From Conus ventricosus (Eukaryota; Mollusca; Gastropoda; Neogastropoda; Conidae), in assembly GCA_018398815.1 (NCBI GenBank), contig CM031626.1:42094201-42158200 (forward strand): DNA of 64,000 nt, written 5' to 3'. Under the pieces are notes generated by a model. That model did not search any database, was not told the origin of the DNA, and saw only the letters and a program-made list of their open reading frames with translations. Made by a program: the position numbers and the translations under genes. The stretch's first letter is position 1. Each line of letters opens with the position of its first letter. Positions 1-10,504 of this stretch are shown one piece after another.

Positions 1-264
1 TCCCCCCCCCCCCCCCAGGTTGCTGTTGATGTCTGCAGTGTTCGTTGTAATCGGGAAAGGGGGGGTGGGGGATTTTTTGGGAAATCAGCTGCTTTCCCAC
101 GTGCTGTTTGTACATTTGAGGGGAGGGGGGGGGGGGGGGGGGGTTTTGGTGTGTAGTTTTTTTACATTGAAAAATTTTGAATCTTTTTGTTTGGTTTTTT
201 TTGAAAATCAGATAATGCAACTTTGTTTTTTAAAGTTTTAATGAAAACAATAATGAAAAGGGGG

Positions 265-640
265 GGCCGGTTGCTCATTTGGTAGAGCGCCGGACTCGTG
301 TCCTGGGGTTGCGGGTTCGAATTTCGGTTGGGGGGATTTTTCCCTGGGTTTAAACATTGGTTTGACTCCATTCCCATAAGTCCTTAAATGAGACTATAAA
401 CGAGGTTCCGTGTGTGAACGCCGATAACATTTGAACCCCGTAATCCCCTCACCCAACTTTCGGAAGAGAAGGCCCGTTTGGGTTGGTATGGATGAACGTG
501 ACACATAGCATGCACCTTCCCCGGGGTGGAAGGGGTATGGTTGCCCAATGGCGGGGTTAAAAAAAGGGTCATACACACAAACTCCATGCCGGGGTATACG
601 GGGTGTCCGAGGGGGTATCGTGCGTAGCAGAAAGAAAAAA
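265..640 (+). mobile_element. tRNA-derived SINE (family 1)
   Basis: The first ~67 bases (265-331) look like a degenerate tRNA. There is an A-box-like stretch (ttgctcatttggtagagcg), an anticodon arm whose loop triplet reads as CGT, and a B box (ggttcgaattt at about 314). An unrelated body of about 300 bp follows, ending in an A-rich region (gaaagaaaaaagaaaag). This head-body-tail layout is that of a Pol III SINE rather than a working tRNA: the acceptor arm does not close well and several stem pairs are broken. The 3' boundary is approximate. The flanking 17-264 shows only T-rich sequence and a run of about 23 G (121-143). Confidence 0.6.
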
Positions 641-786
641 GAAAAGATAAGAAAAACTGATTCTGTCAAGTTTCTTTTTAAAATCAGATGATGAAAAATG
701 ATTTGTAAGTTTCTTTTTAAAATCAGAGTGAAAAACCAAATGGACAGCTTGTGCATCAGATAGCCTAGCTTCATAGTTAATGGGAC

Positions 787-1411
787 TTGAATGATGAATT
801 GTTAGAACTGTGTGGTTGGTTTTTTTTGGGGAAAATTTTTTTTGGCGTATCTTTCATGCCCCCGATTTGCTATTGTGGCCCATTTTTCACACCCACCCCA
901 TGTCTGTCCTGCCCAGCCTCGGCCTGGCAGTTGCGGGGGCAGTCAGTGTTGAGTGGATATAAGGCCGCTCACCACGGAGACAACGCACTATGTGAGTCAT
1001 TTGGTGGTGTATGTGGCGCCGTTCTGTCCTGTCCGCGGACACCACCCGCTAAGCTCCCGCTGCGCACTGAGTGTTTAGGCTCAGAGCCGTGTGAGCGAGC
1101 CCGTCCTCGAAAGGGGTCCCCACATCCATTCCTATTACGCCTCATGAACTTTGCCCATACGGCAACCTTTACACTAATCCCAAGGGTTAGGTTTGGGAAA
1201 AGGGAAAACGAAGCTGAGGTCGCCACGAGAGCAGGGCTGAAGGGTCATGGTTTGAGGCTTTGTCTCACGCCGATCAGTGAGGACGATGGAGATGATGTTG
1301 GTGAGCTCCATCCCAGTCTGAGACTGCAGACGGGGCTGTACTCTATGCTTACGTGCGTACATACCCTGGCATCAGCCCAGCCCGAGAGAGACAGGCTGCA
1401 GTGTTGGTAAG
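787..1411. other. Unassigned GC-richer segment, no recognised gene
   Basis: A + strand reading frame stays open for about 207 codons, but the translation is rich in R, P, C and G. It shows no domain that I recognise, no repeated structure and no splice support. The base composition is more GC-rich than the surroundings, which could mark an old transposable element. I do not assign a function. Confidence 0.2.
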
Positions 1412-1626
1412 GAAATTTGAGCGACATTTCAGCGCACATCCATTGAGCTATGACCGATGGTTCCAGACCATCTCAGTCAGTCTGTAGGAACTGGGCTCTG
1501 GATTGGAGGGGGTCATGGGCTGAAAAAAAACATACCAAAGTATGAAATGGCTCTGGTGGGAATCAAACCCTCAACCCCCAGCCGGGAATCCGCAACGTTA
1601 ACCACTGCGCCACAGCGGCTTGGTTG
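1412..1626 (-). mobile_element. tRNA-like SINE (family 2), copy A
   Basis: Read on the - strand from about 1625, the sequence starts with a tRNA-like head: an A box resembling tggcgcagtggttaacg, then a B box (ggtttgattcc at about 1560). A body follows that contains ttttcag and, near its end, aatggatg...gtcgctca. The same order of landmarks is found in the + strand copies at 15.57 kb and 26.62 kb, so this is a dispersed Pol III-derived family. End points are approximate. Confidence 0.6.
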
Positions 1627-1734
1627 CAGAAAGCCCATCAAAGCCAGGTTCAGGATGGTTGGACAGCTTGAAGCCGACACCAGAGTTAAGAAGTCCCTGC
1701 TCGTTCAGATACCAGTCTCTTCAGGCCTTGGGTG

Positions 1735-2065
1735 GAGCTCTCCAAGGTACCATTGAAGGGCGTGCCTAATTGTGCCCAGTTCCCTTCAGTGCTCCTGTGA
1801 GCTTCAATTCACCGTGATGGGCTTGTGCCAAGTTGATGACCAGTCCTCTTCAGTGCCCTTGGCTGGAGCTCTCCAGGGTTCACCAGTGATGGGGCTTGTG
1901 CCTAAGTTGATGACCAGTCCTCTTCAGTGCTCCTTGGCTGGAGCTCTCCAGGGTTCACCAGTGATGGGGCTTGTGCCTAAGTTGATGCCATCCTCTTCAG
2001 TGCTCCTTGGCTGGAGCTCTCCAGGGTTCACCAGTGAGGGGCTTGTGCCTGAGTTGATGACCAGT
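1735..2065. repeat. 75-bp minisatellite, about 4 copies
   Basis: The words gtgatggggcttgtgcc and ctccagggttcacca recur. Copies begin at about 1814, 1886 and 1961, with further partial copies on both sides. The last two full units are exactly 75 bp apart. Because 75 is divisible by three, the frames remain open, but nothing else indicates coding. Confidence 0.8.
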
Positions 2066-2237
2066 TTTCAGTCCCACCACAGGGTGGCCATCTCTCCCTT
2101 TTGGGGGCGAGTCTGGGGAAAGGCATAAATAACAGGGCAATTTTTTGGGCCCTGCCCCAGGCAGGTTTAACCCAACTCCCAGGAGCCAAGAAACGCTGTT
2201 TTGTTCCATGGGTCACAAAGCAGGAAAACCTGAGGGA

Positions 2238-2324
2238 AAGCAAAGAGAGAGAGAGAGAGAGAGACAAGAGAGAGAAGAGAGAGAGGAGAGGGAGGGAAGA
2301 GAAAAAGGAGAGAGAAGAGGAGAG

Positions 2325-2358
<34 letters not shown>

Positions 2359-2372
2359 TTAAAAGAGAGAAA
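2238..2372. repeat. GA-rich microsatellite
   Basis: Imperfect (GA)n with GAGAGG interruptions. The purine strand is the + strand. Confidence 0.9.
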
Positions 2373-2675
2373 AAGAATTAGTTTAGAGAGTGACAGACAG
2401 GAGGAAATTAGTCAAAGAATTGTTGGGAGGTGCGGATGACGTTGGTGATGATAGACCACTTCCTTCACCTTTTTTTTTCCCCCCCTCCCCTTTCCATTTC
2501 CCCTCCTCAGCATCCCCATGAAAGGGTAAGGGGGGAAAGCTGCCAGTCGGTAGTGGATACAGATGTGGACTGGAATGATGAAGCTAGCAAGGTCTTGTTT
2601 TTGTGCTGACAGAATCAAGTCTGATGTTTCTGGTTTTCTTTTTCAGAGAAACGAGAGAGTAAGAGGACATTTCTA

Positions 2676-2876
2676 GGTATGTGCGTGTGTTATGTGTATG
2701 TATATGATGGTGCTTGTGTGTCTGTGTCTGGTGTGCTTATGTTCTCAGATGTGTATGTTTTTGTGTGTATAAGTGCATCGTTTTTTTCCTTTGTGGTGTG
2801 GGGGGGTGAAATGTGTGCGACTCCGTTGTGTGTGTGGTGTGTGGTGTGTGTGTGTGTGTGTGTGGTGGTGATTTGC
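2676..2876. repeat. TG-rich microsatellite
   Basis: Interrupted (TG)n, purest at about 2828-2865. Between 2876 and 3280 I see only T/A-rich DNA with short homopolymers. Confidence 0.8.
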
Positions 2877-3283
2877 GCTTAGAAAGGAGAGAGGTGTGAC
2901 ACTATAGTGAAAACCCAAAAAAAAGTGTGCTGATTTCATTATGTTGTTGTATGAGAATTGTGTGGTGGTGTGCAAGCTTTTTTTAAATAATAAAGGGCTG
3001 TATGTTTTGTAATTTTTCTTGTTGGGATGGCGTGCAAAAACTTTAGTGGTACTTTGCGCTGTTTGTGCTGGCACCGTCTTTTTTTTTTTTCCCATATATG
3101 CCTGCATTTCCGCTGTGGACCCTGGTTTGTAATCCCTCATAACGGTTGCTTTCCAGTGATTGGTAAAATTGTTTATGCACGTTTGGGGGATTTGTATGAT
3201 CATTTTTTTTTTTAAAGTAGTAGTTTAAAAGAAAGAAAAAAAAAAAAAAGAGAAAATGCTGAGTGACATTTTTCACGAAATTT

Positions 3284-3500
3284 TCTCTCAACTCTCTCTC
3301 TTTTCTCCCCTGTTCTTTTTCTCTCGTCTCTCTTCTCTGTCTGTCTCTTCTCTCCCTCCTCCCCCCTCGCTATCACTCTCTCTCTCGTTTCTCTTTCTGT
3401 CTCTCTCGCTGTCTCTCTCCTCTTCTGTCTCTCTCTCCTCTCCCCCCCCTCCCCCCATTCCCCCCTCCCTATCATCTCCTCTCCTCTTTCTCTTTTATTG
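3284..3500. repeat. CT polypyrimidine tract
   Basis: About 215 bases that are almost entirely C and T on the + strand (ctctctc, tctgtctc, cccccc blocks). Mirror-symmetric parts could form triplex DNA. The 3500-3780 interval that follows holds nothing recognisable apart from an isolated AATAAA at about 3522. Confidence 0.85.
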
Positions 3501-3779
3501 ATGCCGCAGTTAAAACCAAGGAATAAAGAGCGTTTGAGTAAAAGGAGTATTTTCCTTTGTTGGCTTCCTGTTCACAGATGTATGGTGTTCAGAAACTGTA
3601 TGTAACCCCCTCTAGTAAATGTGCCCCCCCCTTTACCGTATTGCAGTATACTGTGCCAACATGAAAGCGTGTGCAAATTTTATGGTGGTTTAGCTAGACT
3701 GCATTTTGCCCCATGGGGCAGAGGACGTGGTTTTCTTTTGAAAGAGAGATGACACACACACAGCTCAGTAAGTGCAAAA

Positions 3780-4500
3780 TCACAGCAAGATTAGCAGTGT
3801 AAAAACTGGAAAACAGGATTAGCTGTTTAAAAAAAAACATGATAAACAGGATTTGCTTCTTCAGAATATGAAACTCAGAAATTTGGTACTGCAGATAGAG
3901 GAACGCACAGGATTTTCTGCTTCAATAAAAAAAAAGACCAGATATTTTAGAAAATGAAACATAGTTTGCTGCTTTAGAAAATAAAACACAGGATTTGCTG
4001 CTCTAGACAAGGAAACCCAAGATTTGCTTCTTCAGAAAACCGGAAACCGTTTGTTGTTTGAGATGATGGAGTGAAGGATTTGTTACTTTGTAAATGGGAT
4101 CCTAAAGATTTGCTACTTCAGAAAATGGCTACTTCTGAAAATAATACATTGTATTTGCTACTTCAGAAAGTAGAACACTTGATTTGCTGCTCTAGTGAAT
4201 GGACCATGGGAATTACTACACAGAATTTTTGTCCTTCCAAAAATGGAACACAGGATTTGCTACTTTAGAAAGTGGTTGTATCAGGTTTAGTTCTACAGAA
4301 AGTGCAATCAGGATTTGTTACTTCAGAAAAATGGAACACAGGACATGCTTCTTTAGAAGTTGGGAGACAGGATTTGCTACTCCCAAAATGGGACACTCGG
4401 TTTGCTGTTTCAGAAAATGGAACACCAAATTTATGTCTTAGGAAAATGGCACATGACATTTACTATTCAGAAAATGAAGTATTAAAAAAGTTGCAGAAAA
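3780..4500. repeat. Degenerate ~27-bp tandem repeat
   Basis: Variants of 'aacacaggatttgctacttc' followed by 'agaaaatgg' recur about 25 times with substitutions and small indels. This is an old, diverged array. The 4500-4737 interval is ordinary unique-looking sequence. Confidence 0.75.
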
Positions 4501-4759
4501 TTTGCAGGAGCCCATTGCTCATCTGATAAATTTCAGGATTGGTCCCATCCTAATTTCAGAATTAATGGATGGCCCCAGTTCAGTTCAGATTGGTGATCCT
4601 TCCTGCTTGCATTTTCAGAGGCAAATCAAGCAGTTTGGCAATGGCAGACACTCAGCAAACCCCGCTGCCTCAAACTTTGCATCTTAATGCTTAACATTCC
4701 ATGAATGAAATGCCTTGGAAGAGCAGTAAGTGAAGTAAGGTGAATGGACCAAATGGCAG

Positions 4760-5953
4760 AAAGGTGGTAGGAAAGCTAATTATTGGCCAAATAGGGCAGA
4801 AAGGTGGTAGGAAGCTATATTGGCCAAATAGAGCAGAAAGGTGGTAGGAAAGCTATAGGCCAAATAGGGCAGAAAGGTGGTAGGAAAGCTAACTATTGGC
4901 CAATAGGGCAGAAAGGTGGTAGGAAAGCTATAGGCCAAATAGGCAGAAAGGTGGTAGGAAAGCTATAGGCCAAATAGGGCAGAAAGGTGGTAGGAAAGCT
5001 ATAGGCCAAATAGGGCAGAAAGGTGGTAGGAAAGCTAATTATTGGCCAAATAGGGCAGAAAGGTGGTAGGAAAGCTATTATTGGCCAAATAGGCAGAAGG
5101 TGGTAGAAAGTAATTATTGGCCAAATAGGCAGAAAGGTGGTAGGAAAGCTAATTATTGGCCAAATAGGGCAGAAAGGTGGTAGAAAGCTAATTATTGGCC
5201 AAATAGGGCAGAAAGGTGGTAGGAAAGCTAATTATTGGCCAAATAGGGCAGAAAGGTGGTAGGAAAGCTATAGGCCAAATAGGGCAGAAAGGTGGTAGGA
5301 GAGCAAATTATTGGCCAGATAGGGCAGAAAGGTGGTAGGAAAGCTAAATTATTGGCCAAATAGGGCAAAAGGTGGTAGGAAAGCTAATTATTGGCCAATA
5401 GGGCAGAAAGGTGGTAGGAAAGCTAATTATTGGCCAAATAGGGCAGAAAGGGGTGGAAAGCTAATTATTGGCCAACAGGGCAGAAAGGCGGTAGGAACGC
5501 TAATTATTGCCAAATAGGGCAAAAAGGTGGTAGGAAAGCTAATTATTAGCCAAATAGGGCAGAAAGGCGGTGGGAAAGCTAATTATTGGCCAAATAGGGC
5601 AGAAAGGTGGTAGGAAAGCTATAGGCCAAATAGGGCAGAAAAGGTGGTAGGAAAGCTAATTATTGGCCAAATAGGGCAGAAAGCGGTAGGAAAGGTAATT
5701 ATTGGCCAAATAGGGCAGAAAGGTGCGGTAGGAAAGCTAATTATTGGCCAAATAGGGCAGAAAGGTGGTAGGAAAGCTATAGGGCAGAAGGTGGTAGGAA
5801 AGTTAATTATTGGCCAAATAGGGTAGAAAGGCGGTAGGAAAGCTAATTATTGGCCAAATAGGGCAGAAAGGTGGTAGGAAAGCTAATTATTGGCCAAATA
5901 GGGCAGAAATGCAGTAGGAAAGCTATAGGCCAAATAGGGCAGAAAGGTGGTAG
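4760..5953. repeat. 36/40-bp minisatellite, left part
   Basis: Units contain 'gaaaggtggtaggaaagct' followed either by 'aattattggccaaataggg' (40-bp form) or by the shorter 'ataggccaaataggg' (36-bp form). Both forms are interspersed and some units carry small deletions. The array is interrupted at 5960 by a transposable element and resumes at 7023. Confidence 0.95.
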
Positions 5954-5959
5954 GAAATC

Positions 5960-7016
5960 CAGACCTGTTTACTCTTACGATTTTGCCGTAATTTTTACGG
6001 GAAAAAATCGAAATTACGGGAATTACGGCAAAAAAAAATTATTACGGGAAAAAAAAAAAAAAATCTTAAACGCAAAGTTTCTTTTGCTACGATTCCGGTC
6101 AAAAGGCAAACAGCATTGAAGCGTTTCCCAGCGTGCCTTGCGTCTTATCCTTTGCAAAGATGGCGACGAAGCGAACACGCGCGCCCACGGCTGGTTCATC
6201 CAAATGTTCAAAAGTTGCAAAAGTTCGGCAACAGTTCCGTGAATCATACCTGAAGACGCCTGGAATACAGAGATCGTCACTTGGCGAAGAGTATGCCTTC
6301 TGTGGTTACTGTTCATCGGATTTTTCTATCGCGCATTCAGGCCAGTATGACATAGAGTTACACTGCAAAACGAAAAAACACCTGAAGTACGTTGAAACGA
6401 AGAAAGATGCCGAGTCTTCACAGAAACTGACATCGTTTTTCACGACTGAAAAGAAGAATACCAAAAAGGAGTTCGATGATTTGTCTGTCATAAGGGCAGA
6501 AGCAATGGTAGCGGAAACCTTGGTGAAAATGAACGGGCCATTGTCTGTGTCTGATGTTATCATTGTGGTGTTTCCAAGTTCAAGAAGCATGAACTTGACT
6601 TCAGAGTGCCTGCTAGCTGAACAACATATAGTGACTTGCAACATTAGTATACTTATAAACAGTATTCAAGAGTGGCTTCTTCATCATAAAGTGATTTGTG
6701 TGTATGAAATACAAGGATACTCCCACTCCCAGTTGTGGTGTTTACAAGTTCAAGCATGAAACAGACTTGAGAGTGCCTGGTAGCTGAACAATTTGAAGGT
6801 AACTGGTAAGTAAAGTGTTATTAAAAATTAAATACTATAATTGTATAATTAACCAAAGTCTTGTTATTATGGTATGAATGCTTTACATTTGATATACATG
6901 TGTAAGTGCAAAAAGTCGCTAAATATTGCGATTATGAAAATTACAGGTTTTTTTCTGAAATTACAGGTTTTTTTATGAGACATTACAGGTACACGAAATT
7001 GGGGTAAACAGGTCTG
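5960..7016 (+). mobile_element. hAT-like DNA transposon, internally reduced
   Basis: This 1,057-bp insertion splits the minisatellite. The left end begins CAGACCTGTTTACTC. The right end, read inverted, begins CAGACCTGTTTACCCC, giving a terminal inverted repeat of at least 13 bp. It is flanked by a direct repeat gaaatc (5954-5959 and 7017-7022); this is six bases, whereas hAT elements normally duplicate eight. Subterminal DNA has repeated ttacggg words on the left and attacaggttttttt words on the right. The only coding capacity is the truncated N-terminal ORF, so the element is presumably non-autonomous. A perfect copy of the first 15 bases of the right-end TIR is also present at 17370. Confidence 0.75.
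6160..6759 (+). pseudogene. Truncated hAT-type transposase, BED-like zinc finger
   Basis: The ATG at 6160 opens about 199 codons. Residues 1-40 are basic and Ser/Thr-rich. A C-x2-C...H-x5-H finger follows (FCGYCSSDFSIAHSG, then the HCKTKKH region), as in the N-terminal DNA-binding domain of some hAT transposases and domesticated relatives. It is followed by the usual KLTSFF motif and an acidic 'VIRAEAMVAETLV' segment. After roughly residue 130 the similarity stops. The rest derives from a region duplicated in tandem: about 6566-6640 resembles 6732-6800. The catalytic domain and the C-terminal hAT dimerisation region are absent. An upstream in-frame GTG exists, but the ATG is the natural start. 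Functional only as a possible DNA-binding remnant; no splice partner was found. Confidence 0.65.
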
Positions 7017-7022
7017 GAAATC

Positions 7023-8940
7023 TAATTATTGGCCAAATAGGGCAGAAAGGTGGTAGGAAAGCTATAGGTCAAATAGGGCAGAAAGGTGGTAGGAAAGCTA
7101 ATTATTGGCCAAATAGGGCAGAAAGGCAGTAGGAAAGCTATTGGCCAAATAGGGCAGAAAGGCGGTAGGAAAGCTAAAGGGCAGAAAGGCGGTAGGAAAG
7201 CTAATTATTGGCCAAATAGGGCAGAAAGGTGGTAGGAAAGCTAATTATTGGCCAAATAGGGCAGAAAGGTGGTAGGAAAGCTATAGGACAAATAGGGCAG
7301 AAAGGTGGTAGGAAAGCTAATTATTGGCCAAATAGGGCAGAAAGGCGGTAGGAAAGCTAATTATTGGCCAAATAGGGCAGAAAGGCGGTAGGAAAGCTAA
7401 TTATTGGCCAAATAGGGCAGAAAGGTGGTAGGAAAGCTATAGGGCAGAAAGGCGGTAGGAAAGCTAATTATTGGCCAAATAGGGCAGAAAGGCAGTAGGA
7501 AAGCTAGTTATTGGCCAGATAGGGCAGAACGGTGGTAGGAAAGCTAATTATTGGCCAAATAGGGCAGAAAGGTGGTAGGAAAGCTATAGGCCAAATAGGA
7601 CAGAAAGGTGGTAGGAAAGCTAATTATTGGCCAAATAGGGCCGAAAGGCGGTAGGAAAGCTAATTATTGGCCAAATAGGGCAGAAAGGCGGTAGGAAAGC
7701 TAATTATTGGCCAAATAGGGCAGAAAGGTGGTAGGAAAGCTATAGGGCAGAAAGGCGGTAGGAAAGCTAATTATTGGCCATATAGGGCAGAAAGACAGTA
7801 GGAAAGCTAGTTATTGGCCAAATAGGGCAGAAAGTGGTAGGAAAGCTAACTATTGGCCAAATAGGGCAGAAAGGTGGTAGGAAAGCTATAGGCCAAATAG
7901 GGCAGAAAGGTGGTAGGAAAGCTAATTATTAGCCAAATAGGGCAGAAAGGTGGTAGGAAAGCTGTAGGCCAAATAGGGCAGAAAGGTGGTAGGAAAGCTA
8001 ATTATTGGCCAAATAGGGCAGAAAGGTGGTAGGAAAGCTAATTATTGGCCAAATAGGGCAGAAAGGTGGTAGGAAAGCTAATTATTGGCCAAATAGGGCA
8101 GAAAGGTGGTAGGAAAGCTAATTATTGGCCAAATAGGGCAGAAAGGTGGGAGGAAAGCTAATTATTGGCCAAATAGGGTAGAAAGGCGGTAGGAAAGCTA
8201 ATTATTGGCCAAATAGGGCAGAAAGGCGGTAGGAAAGCTAAAGGGCAGAAAGGCGGTAGGAAAGCTAATTATTGGCCAAATAGGGCAGAAAGGTGGTAGG
8301 AAAGCTAATTATTGGCCAAATAGGGCAGAAAGGTGGTAGGAAAGCTATAGGACAAATAGGGCAGAAAGGTGGTAGGAAAGCTAATTATTGGCCAAATAGG
8401 GCAGAAAGGCGGTAGGAAAGCTAATTATTGGCCAAATAGGGCAGAAAGGCGGTAGGAAAGCTAATTATTGGCGAAATAGGGCAGAAAGGTGGTAGGAAAG
8501 CTATAGGGCAGAAAGGCGGTAGAGGAGGCTAATTATTGGTCAAATAGGGCAGAAAGGTGGTAGGAAAGCTAATTATTGGCCAAATAGGGCAGAAAGGCGG
8601 TAGGAAAGCTAATTATTGGCCAAATAGGGTAGAAAGGCGGTAGGAAAGCTAATTATTGGCCAAATAGGGCAGAAAGGTGGTAGGAAAGCTAATTTATTGG
8701 CCAAATAGGGCAGAAAGGTGGTAGGAAAGCTAATTATTGGCCAAATAGGGCAGAAAGGTGGTAGGAAAGCTAATTTATTGGCCAAATAGGGCAGAAAGGT
8801 GGTAGGAAAGCTAATTTATTGGCCAAATAGGGCAGAAAGGCGGTAGGAAAGCTAATTATTGGCCAAATAGGGCAGAAAGGCGGTAGGAAAGCTAATTATT
8901 GGCCAAATAGGGCAGAAAGGCGGTAGGAAAGCTACTTTAT
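7023..8940. repeat. 36/40-bp minisatellite, right part, with higher-order repeats
   Basis: Continuation of the array left of the hAT-like element. A segment beginning at the unusual junction 'gctaaagggcagaaaggc' (about 7174) recurs at about 8238. The following 270 or so bases show the same order of long, short and variant units, including the rare 'ataggacaaat' variant. This indicates block duplication on top of unit duplication. Long units contain the palindrome ttggccaa. Confidence 0.95.
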
Positions 8941-8989
8941 TGGCGTCGGCTGCTCATGCTCATTAACTGACTGTTGGTTTGCTGGCGAT

Positions 8990-9177
8990 CTGTGTCGGTG
9001 ATCTGGTATAGCTGGTTGCGAAGTGATCTGGTATAGCTGGTTGCAAAGTGATCTGGTATAGCTGGTTGCAAAGTGATCTGGTATAGCTGGTTGCAAAGTG
9101 ATCTGGTATAGCTGGTTGCAAAGTGATCTGGTATAGCTGGTTGTAAAGTGATCTGGTATAGCTGGTTGCAAAGTGAG
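8990..9177. repeat. 25-bp minisatellite, about 7 copies
   Basis: 'tgatctggtatagctggttg' plus caaag repeats at 25-bp spacing with only a few substitutions (cgaag, taaag). It directly follows the end of the larger array after about 50 bp of unique sequence. Confidence 0.95.
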
Positions 9178-9192
9178 GCGGAAGTAGAATCA

Positions 9193-9457
9193 GATCTTTA
9201 AAATTTTATATAAAAAATCCGCCAAACACGAACAAAGGAAGCACAAGACAAAACACAACGCATTTCAACCTCTTGGGCACACGTCCATTTTGCGCCGAAT
9301 TTGACGAGATAAGTGATTGCTCGTTCTTCATTTCTGTTGTCCTGAGTGTTGTTTATCTTGCCTGAAGAAGACCCAGGAGGTTGAAACGCGTCGTGTTTTG
9401 TCTTGTGATTTGTTTGTTCATGTTTGGCGGATTTATGATGTAAACTTTAAAAGATCC
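9193..9457. mobile_element. Foldback repeat with retroelement-tail arms
   Basis: The left arm (about 9193-9277) and right arm (about 9372-9457) are inverted copies of each other. Both contain (c)acaagacaaaacac, the 'ttcaacctc' block and atccgccaaaca. The loop is about 95 bp. The right arm begins at a motif CCTGAAGAAGACCCAGG followed by AGGTTGAAACGCG. The insertion at 49.5 kb carries nearly the same motif and the same flanking acaagacaaaacacaacgcg, so the arms belong to a dispersed family. It may be a pair of inverted retroelement 3' tails or a MITE-like foldback. Confidence 0.7.
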
Positions 9458-9647
9458 ATTACAGTTTACCAAGTGCTGTCATCACCCTGTTGCTGTTGTT
9501 ACAAAAAAAACTTTGGATTTTTTTTCTCCCCATATTTCATTAGAGGGCTCACAACTTCAGTAACTAACCCCCCACCCTCACCCCTCCCATTAACCCACCC
9601 TGCCCCACCTCCCCCACTAATCTTCCCCACATGGTTTCCTGTTGCAG

Positions 9648-9772
9648 GGAACCCATGCTGACCAATGGGGAGAGAAGCGCAGACGAGCCCCCCGCCATGG
9701 TGTTGGAGGATAACGACGTCGGACCCACCAAGGAGCCAGCCACCAACACATCCAACAACAATGCAGACAGAG
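9648..9772 (+). CDS. Receptor cytoplasmic-tail exon (antepenultimate coding exon)
   Basis: The acceptor is ...tttcctgttgcag|GGAACCC and the donor is GACAGAG|gtgtgc. The exon is 125 bp, begins with the last base of a codon and ends with one base of the next, so it joins the exon at 12579 in phase. It encodes 41 full codons beginning EPMLTNGERSADEPPAMV, an acidic, Pro/Asn/Thr-rich and probably disordered stretch with no hydrophobic segment. This fits the juxtamembrane or cytoplasmic part of a membrane receptor whose extracellular and transmembrane exons lie upstream; I could not find them in this window. Its codon use is balanced and non-repetitive, unlike the surrounding arrays. Confidence 0.65.
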
Positions 9773-10070
9773 GTGTGCTGATGTTGAGTGTGTGTTTGTA
9801 CATCAGTCTGTGTCTGTTTGCCTAGTGGCGCTTGCGGTCTGCCGTTGTGACTTTGCTTTTTTTTTTTTGATTGACGTTTACCAGGGGATGAAGTCATGAC
9901 CATGGGCAAAGTAGGCACACCAGGTCATCATCTTCTAGCTAGACACAGGACATAAAAAGCTCAATGGTCACACAGACTTCAAGCTGAAGATTGCTTCTGC
10001 CCGTTACTGCCGTCAGCAGCAGGTGGAGCAGATGGCACAGCAAATCCTACAACACTGCTCACCCCATGAT

Positions 10071-10310
10071 GACTGAACCTGGCCAGGTGAGGTGAAGATG
10101 TGGAAGGTATGGGCCGATCTGTTCAGCCATTCCACCTGGCCAGGTGAGGTGAAGATGTGGAAGGTATGGGCCGATCTGTTCAGCCATTCAACCTGGCCAG
10201 GTGAGGTGAAGATGTGGAAGGTATGGGCAGATCTGTTCAGCCATTCGACCTGGCCAGGTGAGGTGAAGAGGTGGAAGGTATGGGCCGATCTGTTCAGCCA
10301 TTCATTTTCG
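10071..10310. repeat. 57-bp minisatellite, 4 copies (intronic)
   Basis: Units start at 'ggccaggtgaggtgaagatg' (10081, 10138 and so on), spaced exactly 57 bp. They lie in the intron after the exon ending at 9772. Each unit carries CAG|GTGAGG, a near-consensus 5' splice site on the gene's own strand. The 57-bp length keeps all frames open without implying a protein. Confidence 0.95.
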
Positions 10311-10504
10311 CTGTATGGTGTGCACAGATCTGGTGAAAATACAATGAAGACGACGAACTGAAATTGTTGGGGAAAATCTGGAGACAAAGGTCTTTAGTGG
10401 TATAAGCACTTGTGGAGTGAAACCATTGTGTTAGGGTGCTATGACCAAGGAACGGCAACTCTCGTGTGCAAAAGTGCATCTGAGTGCGTCTGTGTCTTCA
10501 GTGC

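Noticed and set aside
265..331. Functional tRNA gene (CGT anticodon)
   Set aside because: Broken stems and a long dispersed-repeat body indicate a SINE head.
2646..2675. Possible 30-bp microexon (tttttcag|AGAAACGAG...TTTCTAG|gtatgt) upstream of the receptor-tail exons
   Set aside because: Splice signals look good, but the frame needed to join the exon at 9648 contains a TAA. It could only work with another unseen exon in between.
4760..8940. CRISPR-like array of repeats and spacers
   Set aside because: Units are contiguous with no unique spacers, and the context is eukaryotic; it is a minisatellite.
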